Shown piece after piece: positions 8,618-18,212 of a stretch of DNA of 50,006 nucleotides. The stretch comes from Actinomycetes bacterium (GTDB taxonomy: Bacteria > Actinomycetota > Acidimicrobiia > Acidimicrobiales > SZUA-35): assembly GCA_024276425.1 (NCBI GenBank), contig JAJRXF010000032.1, forward strand, positions 1 through 50,006, given 5' to 3'. A program made the translations under genes and the position numbers. Below the pieces are notes generated by a model. The model was given only the letters and a program-made list of their open reading frames with translations, made no database searches and was not told where the DNA came from. Position 1 is the first letter of the stretch; every line of letters begins with the position of its first letter.

Positions 8618-9850
8618 CTAGGTTTTTGGTAAGGGAAGCCGCACCGTCACCACTGCGCCTCCATCCGAATCCATTTCGGATGGCGTCTGGCCCCTGGTCC
8701 CGGCCACCTCCTCGGCATCTCCCCTTGTCCGATTTGTGGCCTCACAGGTTCCGCCATGGAGCTCAACGATTGTTCGGGCAATGGCCATGCCAAGACCGAC
8801 TCCCCCGGAGCGATCCCCTCGTCGGAATCGCTCAAAGACATGTTCGATCACCGCAGGATCAAAGCCCGGCCCGTTGTCTGATATTTCGATTCGAACACCG
8901 CTGGCATCGAGCTTGGTTTTGAGGCCGACCTCGGTGGCCCGGGCCGCCGCGTTCCGGGTAATGTTGTCCACGACTTGTCGGATAAGGTTGTAGTCGGCTT
9001 CAATCACAACCGGGTCTCCGGGTTCCGCCAGAACCTTGACTCCATCGACTCGAATGGAGCTAGCGACCTCCTCCACCAGCAGGTCCAGTCGCAATGGGGC
9101 AAGCCGCGGACTGGCTTGGCCAGCCTCCAGTCGAGCAAACTCCAATAGTTCTCCAACGCTGGCGCCAGCTCGTTCGGTGGCATCCAGAATCTCTGCCAGC
9201 TATTCCCGGTACTCAACGGGGTCTCGGTCACGGGCCAAGGCGTGGCCGGCCGATGCCTGGATAATGGAAAGTGGGGTCCGCAGTTCATGGGCGGCGTCAG
9301 CGATGAACTCACGATTCACGGCGTGGGCTGCCTGCTCTGGGCCGCTAAGCTTCGCCAGCCCGCGCCAGGCCAAGACGGCCGCCCCAAGCGGCAAAAGCAA
9401 GGCAACTAGCGACCAGACAAATTTGGCCCTGCGCAAGCTGGAAACTTCAGAATCTCGTTCGATAACGCTCAGCAGTACGTCATTTCCGCCTACCCACTGC
9501 CCCGCAGCCAGCCACTCACCGTCAAAGGAGAAGCGCACGACCTCTTCGCCCTCAAGTACACCCTGAGCGAGGCTCATAATCGGCGGGTCCAGCCAGGCGT
9601 CACCGATCGGATCAAACCAACCGTCGACCACATTGACCCGCCAAACGTTGTTCGGAGGATCAAAATCGTCACTAACGGCGAAGAGAAGGGCATCGGTCAG
9701 CATGAGCTCGGCTTCAATTTGGGTCTCAAGTCTGGCTCTTTCAGCGGTTCGCTGGTAACCCAACCAGGCCAGAGGCCACACCAAGGTGATAGCGAGCAAA
9801 AGAGACCAGATCATCAATGCTCGGCGAATTCTCGCCGTCTTCTTGTTCAC
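8618..9850 (-). pseudogene. sensor histidine kinase interrupted by in-frame TAG
   Basis: A 410-residue-equivalent OmpR-type sensor kinase. Two membrane segments (about 12-32 and 145-165) flank an extracytoplasmic domain, then comes the H-box FIADAAHELRTPLS with the phospho-acceptor His188. At 9200-9202 the frame has TAG (after DPVEYRE), and the same frame continues LAEILDATERAGASVGELLEFARLEAG and then the N box DNITRNAAARA, the G1 box EISDNGPGFDP and the G2 box GGVGLGMAIARTIVELHGG to the normal stop at 8618. Nothing else is lost, so a single substitution (for example TGG or CAG to TAG) explains it. Without readthrough the product has an H-box but no ATPase domain. The GTG start lies 9 nt after the intact response regulator. 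Confidence 0.85.
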
Positions 9851-9859
9851 ATCGCCACC

Positions 9860-10558
9860 TCAGCCGTTATCCCCGGACTCGTCACTGGGATCACGACGGA
9901 GCCGGTAGCCGACACCGCGCACGGTTTCGATCGAATTTGACGAACCGGGGCGTTCTAACTTACGGCGAAGGTTGGCAATGTGCACATCAACAACGTTCGA
10001 CAGGCCGTCGTAGTGGGCATCCCAAACATGCTCCAACAAGGCCTCACGTTGACACACTTGACCGGCGCGACGCATGAGATACTCCAACAAGCTGAATTCT
10101 CTCGGGGTTAGGGGTACCAGAATGTCATCATGGTGGACGGTGTGAGCAGCGGGATCAAGCCGAATCTGACCACTTTGAAGAATAGGGCTGGCGGAATTTG
10201 CAGGGCGACGCAGCAAGGCACGCACTCGGGCCGCAAGTTCGGGATAAGCGAAAGGTTTTGTCAGGTAGTCGTCAGCCCCGGCATCGAGTCCACCAACTCG
10301 GTCCGCGACATCGTCTCGAGCGGTCAGCATAAGCACGGGTACCTCGGATCCTTCAGCCCGAATCTTGCGGCAAAGCTCCATGCCGTCACCATCGGGAAGG
10401 CCAAGATCGAGCACGATCAGATCGTATTGGTTGATCATCAAAGACTCCTCAGCACTCGCAACCGTGCCCGAGGCGTCCACGGCGTGGCCTTCCTCAACGA
10501 GGCCACGAACCAACACTCGAGACAGGGATTGGTCATCCTCGACCAGCAATAATCGCAC
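9860..10558 (-). CDS. OmpR-family response regulator
   Basis: The receiver domain (residues 1-115) has the acidic pair in VEDDQS, phospho-acceptor Asp51 in DLIVLDLGLPDGDG, Thr in MLTARDD and Lys in YLTKPFAYPEL. The Trans_reg_C winged helix (about 130-222) has LTPREFSLLEYLMRRAGQVCQREALLEHVWD and VVDVHIANLRRKLE...IETVRGVGYRLR. It is an ordinary DNA-binding two-component regulator of 232 aa from a GTG start. Its partner kinase, 9 nt downstream on the same strand, has a premature stop, so this regulator may be orphaned, phosphorylated by another kinase, or phosphorylation-independent. Confidence 0.93.
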   Translation of the reverse strand: MRLLLVEDDQSLSRVLVRGLVEEGHAVDASGTVASAEESLMINQYDLIVLDLGLPDGDGMELCRKIRAEGSEVPVLMLTARDDVADRVGGLDAGADDYLTKPFAYPELAARVRALLRRPANSASPILQSGQIRLDPAAHTVHHDDILVPLTPREFSLLEYLMRRAGQVCQREALLEHVWDAHYDGLSNVVDVHIANLRRKLERPGSSNSIETVRGVGYRLRRDPSDESGDNG

Positions 10559-10620
10559 CCCAACATGATCGCACGCGGCAGATGAAGATGCGATGAAGCA
10601 GACCGAGACTCCTGGTCTTC

Positions 10621-11904
10621 ATGATTGCTTCACGATTGGTTTTCTATGTTCACGAGGTGGCATCAACAAGGCAAGTGTCAACCAATGAACTTCTAGACCA
10701 GGCAGCAATGGCTCGAGCCGCCCACCTCCTTCGCCGCACATCGGTCGGGGTGCATCCTGAGCGAATCTCTCGCCTGGCGAACCTGTCATGGGATGACGCC
10801 ATTTCTGATGTACTGGCCGAGGCCCAGGCTCGTCGGGATGAGCTGGAGCCGGTTCCCGAATTTGAGAGCGACGACGCACCAGTCATCTGGTGGGTGCGTC
10901 AGCTCCTCGGGGACAGCAATGGCCTGCTTGACCGCATGAGTTGGTTCTGGCATACGGTTCTAACGACCAGTATCGACAAGGTCGACGCCCGACTGATCGG
11001 ACCTCAGGTTCGGCTCTTTCAAGCCAGGGGACTCAGCAACTTTCGCCACCTTCTCCATGGCTTTGTGACCGATGGGGCTCTCTTGCAGTACCTGGATGGC
11101 GCCGGATCCGAAGCGTTCAACCCAAACGAGAACCTGGGCCGCGAACTCATGGAACTCTTCACCCTCGGTCGAGGTCACTACTCCCAAGATGATGTCAGGG
11201 TGGCGGCCAGAGCGTTAGCTGGCTGGTCCGTCGACGATGAAAGCGGGGAGGTTGTCTTCAATCCCGAGTCATCCTTCAATGCGCCAGCGCTCTTTCGAGG
11301 AGAACAGGCCGACTGGAACACCGAAGGTGTGGTCGACGCACTGTGTGATGACCCTCTCACGGCCATCAATATTTCCGGGAAGCTTTGGGACCATATCGTC
11401 GGGACCCCCCGAGAGCAGTCAGAGATCGAAGAACTTGGAAACTGGTGGTACCAACAAGATCTGGAGATCATTCCATTGCTTGAACGGATTCTACGCAGCG
11501 AGAACTTTGCCAATGCCCAGTTCAGCCGCCCCAAGTCCGGCTTTGAGTGGTGGGCGAGCATGATCACCGCAACCAACACCGAATGGGACAACCTCTGGTC
11601 ACTTCGATACCTTGGCCAGGCACCGTACCTGCCACCGAATGTGGGTGGCTGGCCCGGCGGGGACCGCTGGCTCGGCCCCGGTTCCATGCTGGGCAGGCTC
11701 TCGGCCGCCTTTGGCCTTGAACAAGTTGGCTCTGGCCCTTGGCCAACCGAAGCTGTCCTTGAGCGGTGCGGACTATTCGATGTTTCGGCCAACACCAAAG
11801 CTGTCTTGGAGGGGGTCGGTCAAAATCAGGACCTCCAACCCCAAGATCGCCGCCTCCTCCGATGGAGAGTGGTATTGACCTGCCCGGAGTTCAACCAGCT
11901 ATGA
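10621..11904 (+). CDS. DUF1800 family protein
   Basis: A 427-residue protein with the DUF1800 hallmarks AARAAHLLRRTSVG-like start, RMSWFWHTVLTTS, the block LDGAGSEAFNPNENLGRELMELFTLGRGHYSQDDV and ALAGWSV. DUF1800 proteins are usually encoded just before a DUF1501 protein, as here, and the pair is thought to act together outside or at the membrane; no reaction is known. No signal peptide is apparent, though the start is uncertain: the first 28 residues before MARAAHLLRRTS look unlike the family. Its stop overlaps the DUF1501 start (ATGA), so the two are translationally coupled. It is divergent from the response regulator. Confidence 0.85.
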   Translation: MIASRLVFYVHEVASTRQVSTNELLDQAAMARAAHLLRRTSVGVHPERISRLANLSWDDAISDVLAEAQARRDELEPVPEFESDDAPVIWWVRQLLGDSNGLLDRMSWFWHTVLTTSIDKVDARLIGPQVRLFQARGLSNFRHLLHGFVTDGALLQYLDGAGSEAFNPNENLGRELMELFTLGRGHYSQDDVRVAARALAGWSVDDESGEVVFNPESSFNAPALFRGEQADWNTEGVVDALCDDPLTAINISGKLWDHIVGTPREQSEIEELGNWWYQQDLEIIPLLERILRSENFANAQFSRPKSGFEWWASMITATNTEWDNLWSLRYLGQAPYLPPNVGGWPGGDRWLGPGSMLGRLSAAFGLEQVGSGPWPTEAVLERCGLFDVSANTKAVLEGVGQNQDLQPQDRRLLRWRVVLTCPEFNQL

Positions 11905-13187
11905 GTCGCCAGCTGCAACCTCACTCAAAGCCAATACTGACCCAGCAGACTCGTCGCCTTTTCCTCCAACGACTTGCTCTTCTCGGAGCCGCCACCGCTG
12001 GCAGCCAGCTATTGGCCGCATGCTCCTCCACCTCTTCCGCCGACGCTCCGTCGACCGGCCAACAAAACCCCACCCCCACTGAAGGGCCGCGCGGCACGCT
12101 GACAGCAGATCATGTTGAGGGTCGAATTCTGGTCATCATCGAACTTGAAGGCGGTAATGACGGGCTCTCGACCGTCATCCCCGCCGACTCCAAGACCTAC
12201 TACGACCTGCGGCCGCAACTCGCCATTGACCCCAACGACGTTATCGCCCTCAATGACCGTGTAGGCCTTAACCCTCGACTTCAGCGACTCAAGCAACGCG
12301 GTGTCACCATCGTGGAGGGTGTCGGCGCGCCTGAGGGAGACCTCTCTCACTTCGAAATGTCAGCCCGCTGGCAACAGGGGGATCTGGATGGTAATTCTGG
12401 GCTCCGAACCGGTTTTGGTGGCAGGCTGAGCGATGCCCTGTATCGGGGTTCGCCAGCAACTGGGGTCTCTCTTGGTGGCCCCGCTCCCTTTCTTCTTGGC
12501 CGACAGACCATGCCACTCTCCTTTGAAGGGCTTGATGACCTATGGACGCTTCAACCAACTGAGTGGTCCGAGCTGAGTGCATTCCAGGAGGCCATCGGCT
12601 CCTTCAACTCCGGTCTCGTGAGCCGAGCCTATGGGCAGTTGCTCTCCTTGGGGGAAAAGCTCGCCTCGGTCGAAGGGACCGACATCGACTGGGACGACCC
12701 CATGCTGAGCGAAGGGGGGTCAATCGGCCAACAACTCTTCTTGGCCAGCGATGTGATCGAGGCCGATATCGGAACCAGGATCCTCTATACCCACCACGGC
12801 GGATTCGACACCCATGACGACCACCGTTGGCAACACGACTACCTCATGTCCGAATTGGATGCCGCCCTTGGTGGCTTCTTAGACCGGGCCGAAACTCTCG
12901 GATTTGCTGACCGCGTCGTCGTTGCGACCGTTTCAGAATTTGGTCGGCGAATCCGAGAAAACAACGGGGGGCTCGACCATGGCACGGCTTCAGTCATGCT
13001 CGTCACCGGAGCCATCGAGCCAAGGATTCTCGGGGAGCCAGTGGACCTTGGACAACTGGATGAGAATGGCAACCCTGTCATCACCACGAGCTTTGATCGG
13101 TACTTTGCCAGTTTGGCTCAAGAATGGTTGGGGATCGATGCGAGCTCGGTTCTTCCAAGCCACCCCGAGCCCCTCGGGTTGCTCTAG
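11901..13187 (+). CDS. DUF1501 family Tat-exported lipoprotein
   Basis: From ATG 11901, which overlaps the upstream TGA by 4 nt, the protein (428 aa) begins with a twin-arginine signal: TRRLFLQ with Arg18-Arg19, a hydrophobic stretch, and the lipobox LAAC ending in Cys41. The mature part has the DUF1501 features VIIELEGGNDGLSTVIP, LNPRLQRL, EGVGAPEGDLSHFEM, YTHHGGFDTHDDH and VVVATVSEFGRRIRENNGGLDHGTA, the alkaline-phosphatase-like metal-binding pattern of this sulfatase-related family. It is probably folded in the cytoplasm with metal, exported by Tat and lipid-anchored. Partner of the DUF1800 protein just upstream. Substrate unknown. Confidence 0.87.
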   Translation: MSRQLQPHSKPILTQQTRRLFLQRLALLGAATAGSQLLAACSSTSSADAPSTGQQNPTPTEGPRGTLTADHVEGRILVIIELEGGNDGLSTVIPADSKTYYDLRPQLAIDPNDVIALNDRVGLNPRLQRLKQRGVTIVEGVGAPEGDLSHFEMSARWQQGDLDGNSGLRTGFGGRLSDALYRGSPATGVSLGGPAPFLLGRQTMPLSFEGLDDLWTLQPTEWSELSAFQEAIGSFNSGLVSRAYGQLLSLGEKLASVEGTDIDWDDPMLSEGGSIGQQLFLASDVIEADIGTRILYTHHGGFDTHDDHRWQHDYLMSELDAALGGFLDRAETLGFADRVVVATVSEFGRRIRENNGGLDHGTASVMLVTGAIEPRILGEPVDLGQLDENGNPVITTSFDRYFASLAQEWLGIDASSVLPSHPEPLGLL

Positions 13188-13260
13188 ATTGCAAGGGTGA
13201 GCTTCATCCCCAAGTACTCCGCATCACCCACTGTCAGTGGTTGTCGTCAATATGGTTTTC

Positions 13261-14085
13261 ATGGCTGAAGCACCCCCACACCTTTCCCCTTCCTCAGCGG
13301 CGACCTTCGATGGATGCCCCCGGCGTTGGAAATTCAAATATGTCGACCGGCTCCCCGAGCCATCCGGCCAGCCCGCTGTTGTTGGCACGTTTGCCCATTC
13401 TGTTCTGGAAGGCCTGTGTGGGTTGCCGCCCAAGCAACGGACCCAGGAGCAGGCCAAGGCACTCGCTAGAGCGCTTTGGCCAGAGCTCGAGGCCTCAGAG
13501 GACTACCTCGCACTCGAACTCTCCGACGATGACAGCCGGGCATTTCGCTGGCAGGCGTGGCTGGCAATTTCTGGCCTTTGGGATTTGGAAGACCCAACCT
13601 CAGTCGACGTCGTGGCCACCGAGCAAAAGGTAAACGCAACCTTGCATGACGTGCCATTTCTAGGAATCATCGACCGACTCGAGCGGGACAACGGCAAGCT
13701 CATTGTTAGCGATTACAAGTCGGGAAAAGTACCGGCGATCCGCTGGCGGGACGACAAGGTTCAGCAAATCATGTTGTATGCCGCGGCGGTGGCCCAAACC
13801 GAACAAGAACAGCCCGAACGGGCCCGCCTTCTGTACCTTGGACAGGAGGTACTCGACTTTGCCGTAACCGACCGACGAATTGAGGAAGCCTCCGAGCAAT
13901 TAGCTCATACCTGGTCCGAACTCCAGTCCTCATGTGACTCCGAGGAGTTCGCAGCAAAGCCCGGAGTATTGTGCGGCTGGTGCCCGTTCGCTACCGACTG
14001 CCCTGAGGGTCTTGCCGAACTTACCCGTCGGCAAGAGTGTGGCAACCTCCCCTCTAACGCTCCAGCCGCGATCCTGGTCGCCTAG
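13261..14085 (+). CDS. RecB-like PD-(D/E)XK nuclease with Fe-S cluster
   Basis: The Cas4/AddB/RecB nuclease pattern is complete: LSPSSAATFDGCPRRWKFKYV (first cluster Cys), GTFAHSVLEGL with the active-site His, GIIDRLERDNGKLIVSDYKSGK (Asp and the D-x-K catalytic motif), QQIMLYAAA (motif QxxxY) and CGWCPFATDC at the C-terminus, supplying the other three Cys of a [4Fe-4S] cluster. Stand-alone proteins of this size (274 aa) are common in actinobacteria and are thought to be single-strand exonucleases in recombination or repair. There is no adjacent helicase or CRISPR array, so a Cas4 role is unlikely. The start chosen is ATG 13261, 4 nt after TATGGT; upstream ATG 13252 or GTG 13237 are possible. 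Confidence 0.88.
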   Translation: MAEAPPHLSPSSAATFDGCPRRWKFKYVDRLPEPSGQPAVVGTFAHSVLEGLCGLPPKQRTQEQAKALARALWPELEASEDYLALELSDDDSRAFRWQAWLAISGLWDLEDPTSVDVVATEQKVNATLHDVPFLGIIDRLERDNGKLIVSDYKSGKVPAIRWRDDKVQQIMLYAAAVAQTEQEQPERARLLYLGQEVLDFAVTDRRIEEASEQLAHTWSELQSSCDSEEFAAKPGVLCGWCPFATDCPEGLAELTRRQECGNLPSNAPAAILVA

Positions 14086-14184
14086 CTCGAGTGGGTGGGG
14101 CAACTCAGCTTACCCAAAGGGTCGACCGACCTATTGAGGGGAACTCAAGGTTCGACAAGCATGACCGACAATTCATGAGGGATC

Positions 14185-14202
14185 TTCGACCAATTGGTCG
14201 AA
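14185..14202. promoter_or_regulatory. perfect 18-bp palindrome, candidate operator
   Basis: TTCGACCAATTGGTCGAA is a perfect palindrome with no spacer, 24 bp before the small DUF2510 gene and in the 140-bp gap after the nuclease gene. This size and symmetry fit a dimeric repressor site such as a TetR- or MarR-type operator. No regulator gene is adjacent, so its owner is unknown. Confidence 0.5.
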
Positions 14203-14226
14203 TGGCGGGCTCCAACATCAGCGGGG

Positions 14227-14427
14227 ATGTTCATGACAACAATCGACGAAAAGACGGGGACAGTTTACAGCCGGGGGGCTCTAGCCGACGACGCGGCTTT
14301 CCAGGAACCGGGCTGGTTCAATGACCCCTCCGGGCTTCACCAGCTGCGTTACTTCAACGGCGTTAGTTGGACTGAGCACGTGACCCACAGCGGTCCAACA
14401 CCATGTGAGCACTGCAGCCACTACTAG
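14227..14427 (+). CDS. small DUF2510-domain protein (66 aa)
   Basis: Residues 28-58 read EPGWFNDPSGLHQLRYFNGVSWTEHV, a clear DUF2510 module (PGWxxDP...RYxxGxxWTxHV). The start could be ATG 14227 or ATG 14233; GGGG precedes the first. The tail CEHCSHY has a CxxC that might bind metal, but no partner Cys pair is present. Proteins consisting only of this module occur in actinobacteria; their role is unknown. An 18-bp palindrome lies just upstream. Confidence 0.6.
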   Translation: MFMTTIDEKTGTVYSRGALADDAAFQEPGWFNDPSGLHQLRYFNGVSWTEHVTHSGPTPCEHCSHY

Positions 14428-14522
14428 TTTGGCCCGGCTGTCTTCACGCTCTGCCTTCGGACAACCACAAAGCGGTTCGAAGACCAGCCGTTCTACCTAT
14501 CGAAACTGGCGAGGCTAGCCAG

Positions 14523-14528
14523 TAGGTT
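14523..14528 (+). promoter_or_regulatory. -10 hexamer TAGGTT for Hsp70-like gene
   Basis: TAGGTT ends 7 nt before ATG 14536. It overlaps the right arm of a small hairpin, ACTGGC (14505-14510) and GCCAGT (14518-14523). The spacing implies a leaderless transcript and favours ATG 14536 over TTG 14527. Confidence 0.4.
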
Positions 14529-14535
14529 GACTCAG

Positions 14536-15816
14536 ATGGTTGCTCAGGTATCAGAAGCGGACCCAACCGCGGTTATTGGGACCTCACTAGGTCTCGGCAT
14601 CGATCTCGGTCGACATCGCTCCTATGCCGCAGCGTCGACTCACAGCACCAGTCAGCCGATTGCCCTGTCCCGTCAGGCCGACGGCCTTCTCATTCGATGG
14701 GTCGGTGACGGCGGACCCCAGCGAGTTACGGAACGAATTGTGGGCCTTGCTGGCCAGAACCAACCGGCTGCAATCAGTTTTGTTGGGCTGGTTGCTGATC
14801 AAATCCTCCGGGGCGTTCCAAGTTCGATTCATGGTGAGAATTCGGAACCTTCCCTCGTTCAGGCAGTGGCCATACCTTCCTCCTTTGGACCTCAATGCCG
14901 TCGAGCCGTCCTCGACGGGTTCGAGCGGGCCGGAGTGTACCTCGAAGCGGGAAACCTCGTTGAGCGACCAATCGCGGCCCTGGCCGGATGGATCGCTCAC
15001 CGGAATCTGATATCGGGACACCCACCTCGCGAGCCCGTGCTTGTGATTGACAATGATGGCGGCGAGCTCTCCGCCGTGGTGGCTGACCCTCTGACCCGGC
15101 GGCTTCTGGCCTGTATGCCACTCAGTACAGGTCCCGATGACAATCCAACGCTTGTCGTCGACCGGCTACGAGCGTTGATATCTGCCTCGGCGACCATGCT
15201 GCATCGGGAAGGAATTATTCAAGAGACTGACTGGCCGAGCGTATCAGCAACCCTTCCCCAGGTCGTGGTAACCGGTTCGGGGCAGGCTCACCCTGAGGTC
15301 ACCGCCCTGATCCACCGACTGCTCCCTGCGGCAGATGTCATGCCAGACCCCCTGATTTCGAACCCAGCCCACTGCGTCGTGTTGGGGTTACAGCATCTTG
15401 ATCAGTTGGCTGGCTGGCGCGCCTGTTGGCCAACCACAGACATCCGAATTGTGGATCCAGAGTGCTCGACCGATGAGATCGAATGGGACAAGGCGGCGGT
15501 CATAGTCGAGCGGGGTCAGGCGCTGCCCCGAATCGAGGATGCTGTCATAGTCAGGCCCGGGGCAAAGTTGGTCTTTGGCACACCGGGAAGGCCCTTGCGA
15601 CTTCGTTCCGGGTCGATGGTCGCGTCGTCATTGGAAATTCCTCCCGCAATCGGACCTCTTCCACTCCTGCGAATCCAACCGGACGGCCGGCTAAGCATTC
15701 GTGGACCGCAGGGCGTGCGGCCACTAACAGTTCATCTCAGTTGGCCCTGCCCAGGGACACCGGCCTCCGAAATGAAGCTATCTACCATTGGCAGACGGGT
15801 CGCCTCCCTAGTCTAG
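14536..15816 (+). CDS. degenerate Hsp70/actin-fold ATPase-like protein
   Basis: The 426-residue protein keeps the order of Hsp70 nucleotide-binding motifs: GLGIDLGRHRSYAA near residue 18 (phosphate-1 loop), VAIPSSFGPQCRRAVLDGFE plus AGVYLEAGNLVERPIAALAGW (the PAYF-QR and NEPTAAA region), VLVIDNDGGELSAVV (phosphate-2) and VVVTGSGQAHPEV (adenosine loop). The key residues differ: the Thr of DLGTT is Arg, and DLGGGT is DNDGGE, so canonical ATP hydrolysis is doubtful. About 120 C-terminal residues (KLVFGTPGRPLRLRSGS onwards) may form a shortened beta-sandwich. No helical lid is present and no grpE or dnaJ is nearby. Function unknown; a scaffolding or sensor role is possible. Confidence 0.6.
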   Translation: MVAQVSEADPTAVIGTSLGLGIDLGRHRSYAAASTHSTSQPIALSRQADGLLIRWVGDGGPQRVTERIVGLAGQNQPAAISFVGLVADQILRGVPSSIHGENSEPSLVQAVAIPSSFGPQCRRAVLDGFERAGVYLEAGNLVERPIAALAGWIAHRNLISGHPPREPVLVIDNDGGELSAVVADPLTRRLLACMPLSTGPDDNPTLVVDRLRALISASATMLHREGIIQETDWPSVSATLPQVVVTGSGQAHPEVTALIHRLLPAADVMPDPLISNPAHCVVLGLQHLDQLAGWRACWPTTDIRIVDPECSTDEIEWDKAAVIVERGQALPRIEDAVIVRPGAKLVFGTPGRPLRLRSGSMVASSLEIPPAIGPLPLLRIQPDGRLSIRGPQGVRPLTVHLSWPCPGTPASEMKLSTIGRRVASLV

Positions 15817-15862
15817 GTCAACCGCAGGACTGGCCCGTTCGGCCCGATGAGGGAGCGGACAA

Positions 15863-17230
15863 CTACTCCCACAGCCGATCAACAATGTCGAACCACAGTT
15901 GTGTGGTGAGCCGGAGCGATTCGACATCGATTCGTTCATTGTGCCCGTGGAACCTCCGGTTGAACTCTCCCACATCCAAGCTACTACTGAGCAGTCCGGC
16001 GCCGTAGGCCACTGCTCCAGCCTCTCGGAAGAAGCGGCTGTCGGTGCCACCAGTGACGATGCTTGGGATAACAGCTGCTTGTGGGTACGCCGACTTGGTG
16101 GCCCCCACAATGGCTTCCCACAGTGCATTGTTGGTTGGCGAGGCGGTGGCGACACCGTCCTGGAGAACTTCGACTTCTACCCACTCAAGGGCATCGCCGA
16201 GGGCTGCCTCAAGGTGGACATTTACATCCTCAGCAGTCTCACCCGGCAAGGTGCGGATGTCTACTTCAATCATCACCTCATCCGGAATCATGTTGGTCTT
16301 GTTGCCCCCAGCAATCACGTTGGGACTAAACGTGGTGTGGCAGCACGCATGGGCGTTCCTAGCCACCTCGGCCGGCAGTTCGTCCAACGCTTCGTCGAGC
16401 CGTGTCGGATCTAGCAGCTTGCGGCTGAGGTCCTCTGATAGCCCCATCGCCTCGATCCGGGAGCCCCAGAGGTCGTCCAACTTGGCGGCGGGCTGGTAGC
16501 GGGCCAGCCTCCGGACAATGTCGGCCGCCTTGATCAGGGCATTGTCGGTTTTGAATGGCCGAGACCCATGTCCTGGGGTTCCCTTCACTCGCAATCGGCG
16601 CCAAGCTACCCCCTTCTCGGCCGTGGTGATGAGCAAGGTCGTCCCTTTCGCGCTCTGGTAAGGGATGCCGCCAAACTCGGTGAGGACGAACTCGCACTGC
16701 AAGGCATCCCAATGGTCACGAACGAGAAGCTCGGCCCCATGGGCTCCCCCCGCTTCCTCGTCGGCCACAGCAAAGTAGATGATGTCGCCCGCATATCGCT
16801 TGCCCGATGTGACCATGTGCCGGAAGGCCACCGCCATCGAAGCGGTTAGATTGAGCATGTCAACCGCGCCCCGACCCCAAACCTCCGCTTCACCCGGCGA
16901 GTCCCCTGGCACCAACTCACCACCGAATGGGTCGCGCTCCCAACCGCCAGCCGAAACGGGTACCACATCGGTATGACCCATCAGGCACAGGGAGGGGGCA
17001 TCGGGGTCTGTGCCCTCCCACCGAGCAACCAGGGACGTTCGACCCGGAGTTGGCTCATAGGTTTCTACATCGACTCCCGTACCTTCCAACTCATCTCGAA
17101 GCAGCTTGGCCGACCGCTCTTCTTGACCAGACTCTGGGGTCCCATCGTTCACACATTGGTTCCGAATCAAAGCCTGGAGAAGCTCAACCGTCTCGTTCGT
17201 CAGCCGTCCAAGGGTCAAGTCATCCATCAT
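15863..17230 (-). CDS. M20 family metallopeptidase (DapE/ArgE/carboxypeptidase-like)
   Basis: Di-zinc peptidase motifs appear in order: [12 protein letters not shown] (His and Asp), [12 protein letters not shown] (bridging Asp), AVADEEAGG (catalytic Glu and ligand Glu), the Gly-rich dimerisation domain with [24 protein letters not shown], and a C-terminal [12 protein letters not shown] with the last His ligand. At 455 aa it fits the M20 carboxypeptidase-like branch rather than true DapE, so the substrate (acyl-amino acid or dipeptide) cannot be fixed. No signal peptide, so cytosolic. The ATG start at 17230 is 6 nt from TAGGGT and 17 nt downstream of etfA on the same strand. Confidence 0.85.
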   Translation of the reverse strand: MMDDLTLGRLTNETVELLQALIRNQCVNDGTPESGQEERSAKLLRDELEGTGVDVETYEPTPGRTSLVARWEGTDPDAPSLCLMGHTDVVPVSAGGWERDPFGGELVPGDSPGEAEVWGRGAVDMLNLTASMAVAFRHMVTSGKRYAGDIIYFAVADEEAGGAHGAELLVRDHWDALQCEFVLTEFGGIPYQSAKGTTLLITTAEKGVAWRRLRVKGTPGHGSRPFKTDNALIKAADIVRRLARYQPAAKLDDLWGSRIEAMGLSEDLSRKLLDPTRLDEALDELPAEVARNAHACCHTTFSPNVIAGGNKTNMIPDEVMIEVDIRTLPGETAEDVNVHLEAALGDALEWVEVEVLQDGVATASPTNNALWEAIVGATKSAYPQAAVIPSIVTGGTDSRFFREAGAVAYGAGLLSSSLDVGEFNRRFHGHNERIDVESLRLTTQLWFDIVDRLWE

Positions 17231-17236
17231 GATCCG

Positions 17237-17242
17237 ACCCTA
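17237..17242 (-). promoter_or_regulatory. -10 hexamer TAGGGT for M20 peptidase gene
   Basis: TAGGGT on the minus strand ends 6 nt before ATG 17230, inside the short gap after etfA. It may give an independent leaderless transcript, although readthrough from etfBA is also possible. Confidence 0.3.
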
Positions 17243-17247
17243 CAGGG

Positions 17248-18210
17248 TCAACGATTAGCCAGTGCCTCCAACAGCAAAGGCATGACCTTGTGGACATCTC
17301 CGATGACACCAAGATCGGCAATACCGAAGATCGGTGCCTCCGGATCTTTGTTGATGGCGATGATATTCTTCGACCCCTTCATGCCAACCAAATGCTGGGT
17401 CGCTCCCGAGATTCCACAGGCAATATAGACGTCGGGCTTCACCACCTTGCCGGTCTGCCCAACTTGTTGGGAATACGGTACCCATCCGGCGTCTACGATG
17501 GCCCGGGAGGCGCCAGCAGCTCCACCAAGCGCCTTGGCCAAATCGACAACCATGGTGAACTTCTCGGACTCGCCGAGACCGCGGCCACCGGCAACGACAA
17601 CGGCCGCTTCATCAAGCTTGGGACCATCGGACTCCTCCACAAACCGATCGGTTACCTTCGCCCCGGCCGCGGCCCCAAGATCGGGAATATCCAGGTCTTC
17701 AGTATCGGCCTCATCCCCGTCGGCCGCTTCGGCGGCAAAGGACTTTGGCCGCACGATTGCGATGTATGGCCCCTCACTAGCGAACTTCGTTTTGATGTCT
17801 GTGGCACCGCCAAAAATGGCTGCCGTGCAGACCAGCGCATCGTCAGCGACCTCAAGATCGACACAGTTGGAGATGACCGTCTTGTCAAGCTTTACCGACA
17901 GCCGGGAAGCGACATCGCGCCCGTCATAGGTCGTACCAAGAAGGACTGCATCGGGGCCATCGCCAGCCTCAACGGCCTCCGCAATCGCAGCAGCAACGGG
18001 TACGCCAGCCAGTGCATCGTCAATGTCGACTCCATAAACGGTCTCGGCCCCATAGGCCCCAACTGTCTCGGCAATATCATCGGCATCACCGGCATACACG
18101 CAGGCCACCGTGTCTGCCAGTTCCCTGGCCTTGGTTAGAAGTTCGAGAGTGGTCGAGCTGACCTCTCCCTCAGCCGCCTCGGCATAAACCCAGATTGTGT
18201 CAAGACTCAT
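17248..18210 (-). CDS. etfA: electron transfer flavoprotein alpha subunit
   Basis: EtfA pairs with EtfB to carry electrons from acyl-CoA dehydrogenases to the quinone pool. The FAD-binding C-terminal half is intact: [97 protein letters not shown], the classic EtfA signature read here in two blocks. The N-terminal half resembles EtfB. Length 320 aa is normal. The ATG at 18210 is 2 nt after the etfB stop, so the two form an operon. No dehydrogenase is adjacent. Confidence 0.96.
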   Translation of the reverse strand: MSLDTIWVYAEAAEGEVSSTTLELLTKARELADTVACVYAGDADDIAETVGAYGAETVYGVDIDDALAGVPVAAAIAEAVEAGDGPDAVLLGTTYDGRDVASRLSVKLDKTVISNCVDLEVADDALVCTAAIFGGATDIKTKFASEGPYIAIVRPKSFAAEAADGDEADTEDLDIPDLGAAAGAKVTDRFVEESDGPKLDEAAVVVAGGRGLGESEKFTMVVDLAKALGGAAGASRAIVDAGWVPYSQQVGQTGKVVKPDVYIACGISGATQHLVGMKGSKNIIAINKDPEAPIFGIADLGVIGDVHKVMPLLLEALANR

Positions 18211-18212
18211 GA

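Noticed and set aside
13261-14085. Cas4 adaptation nuclease
   Set aside because: The Fe-S nuclease fold is right but no cas1, cas2 or array is nearby; a stand-alone RecB-like exonuclease is the simpler call.
17290-18138. A 282-codon plus-strand frame
   Set aside because: Antisense to etfA, whose motifs are unmistakable.
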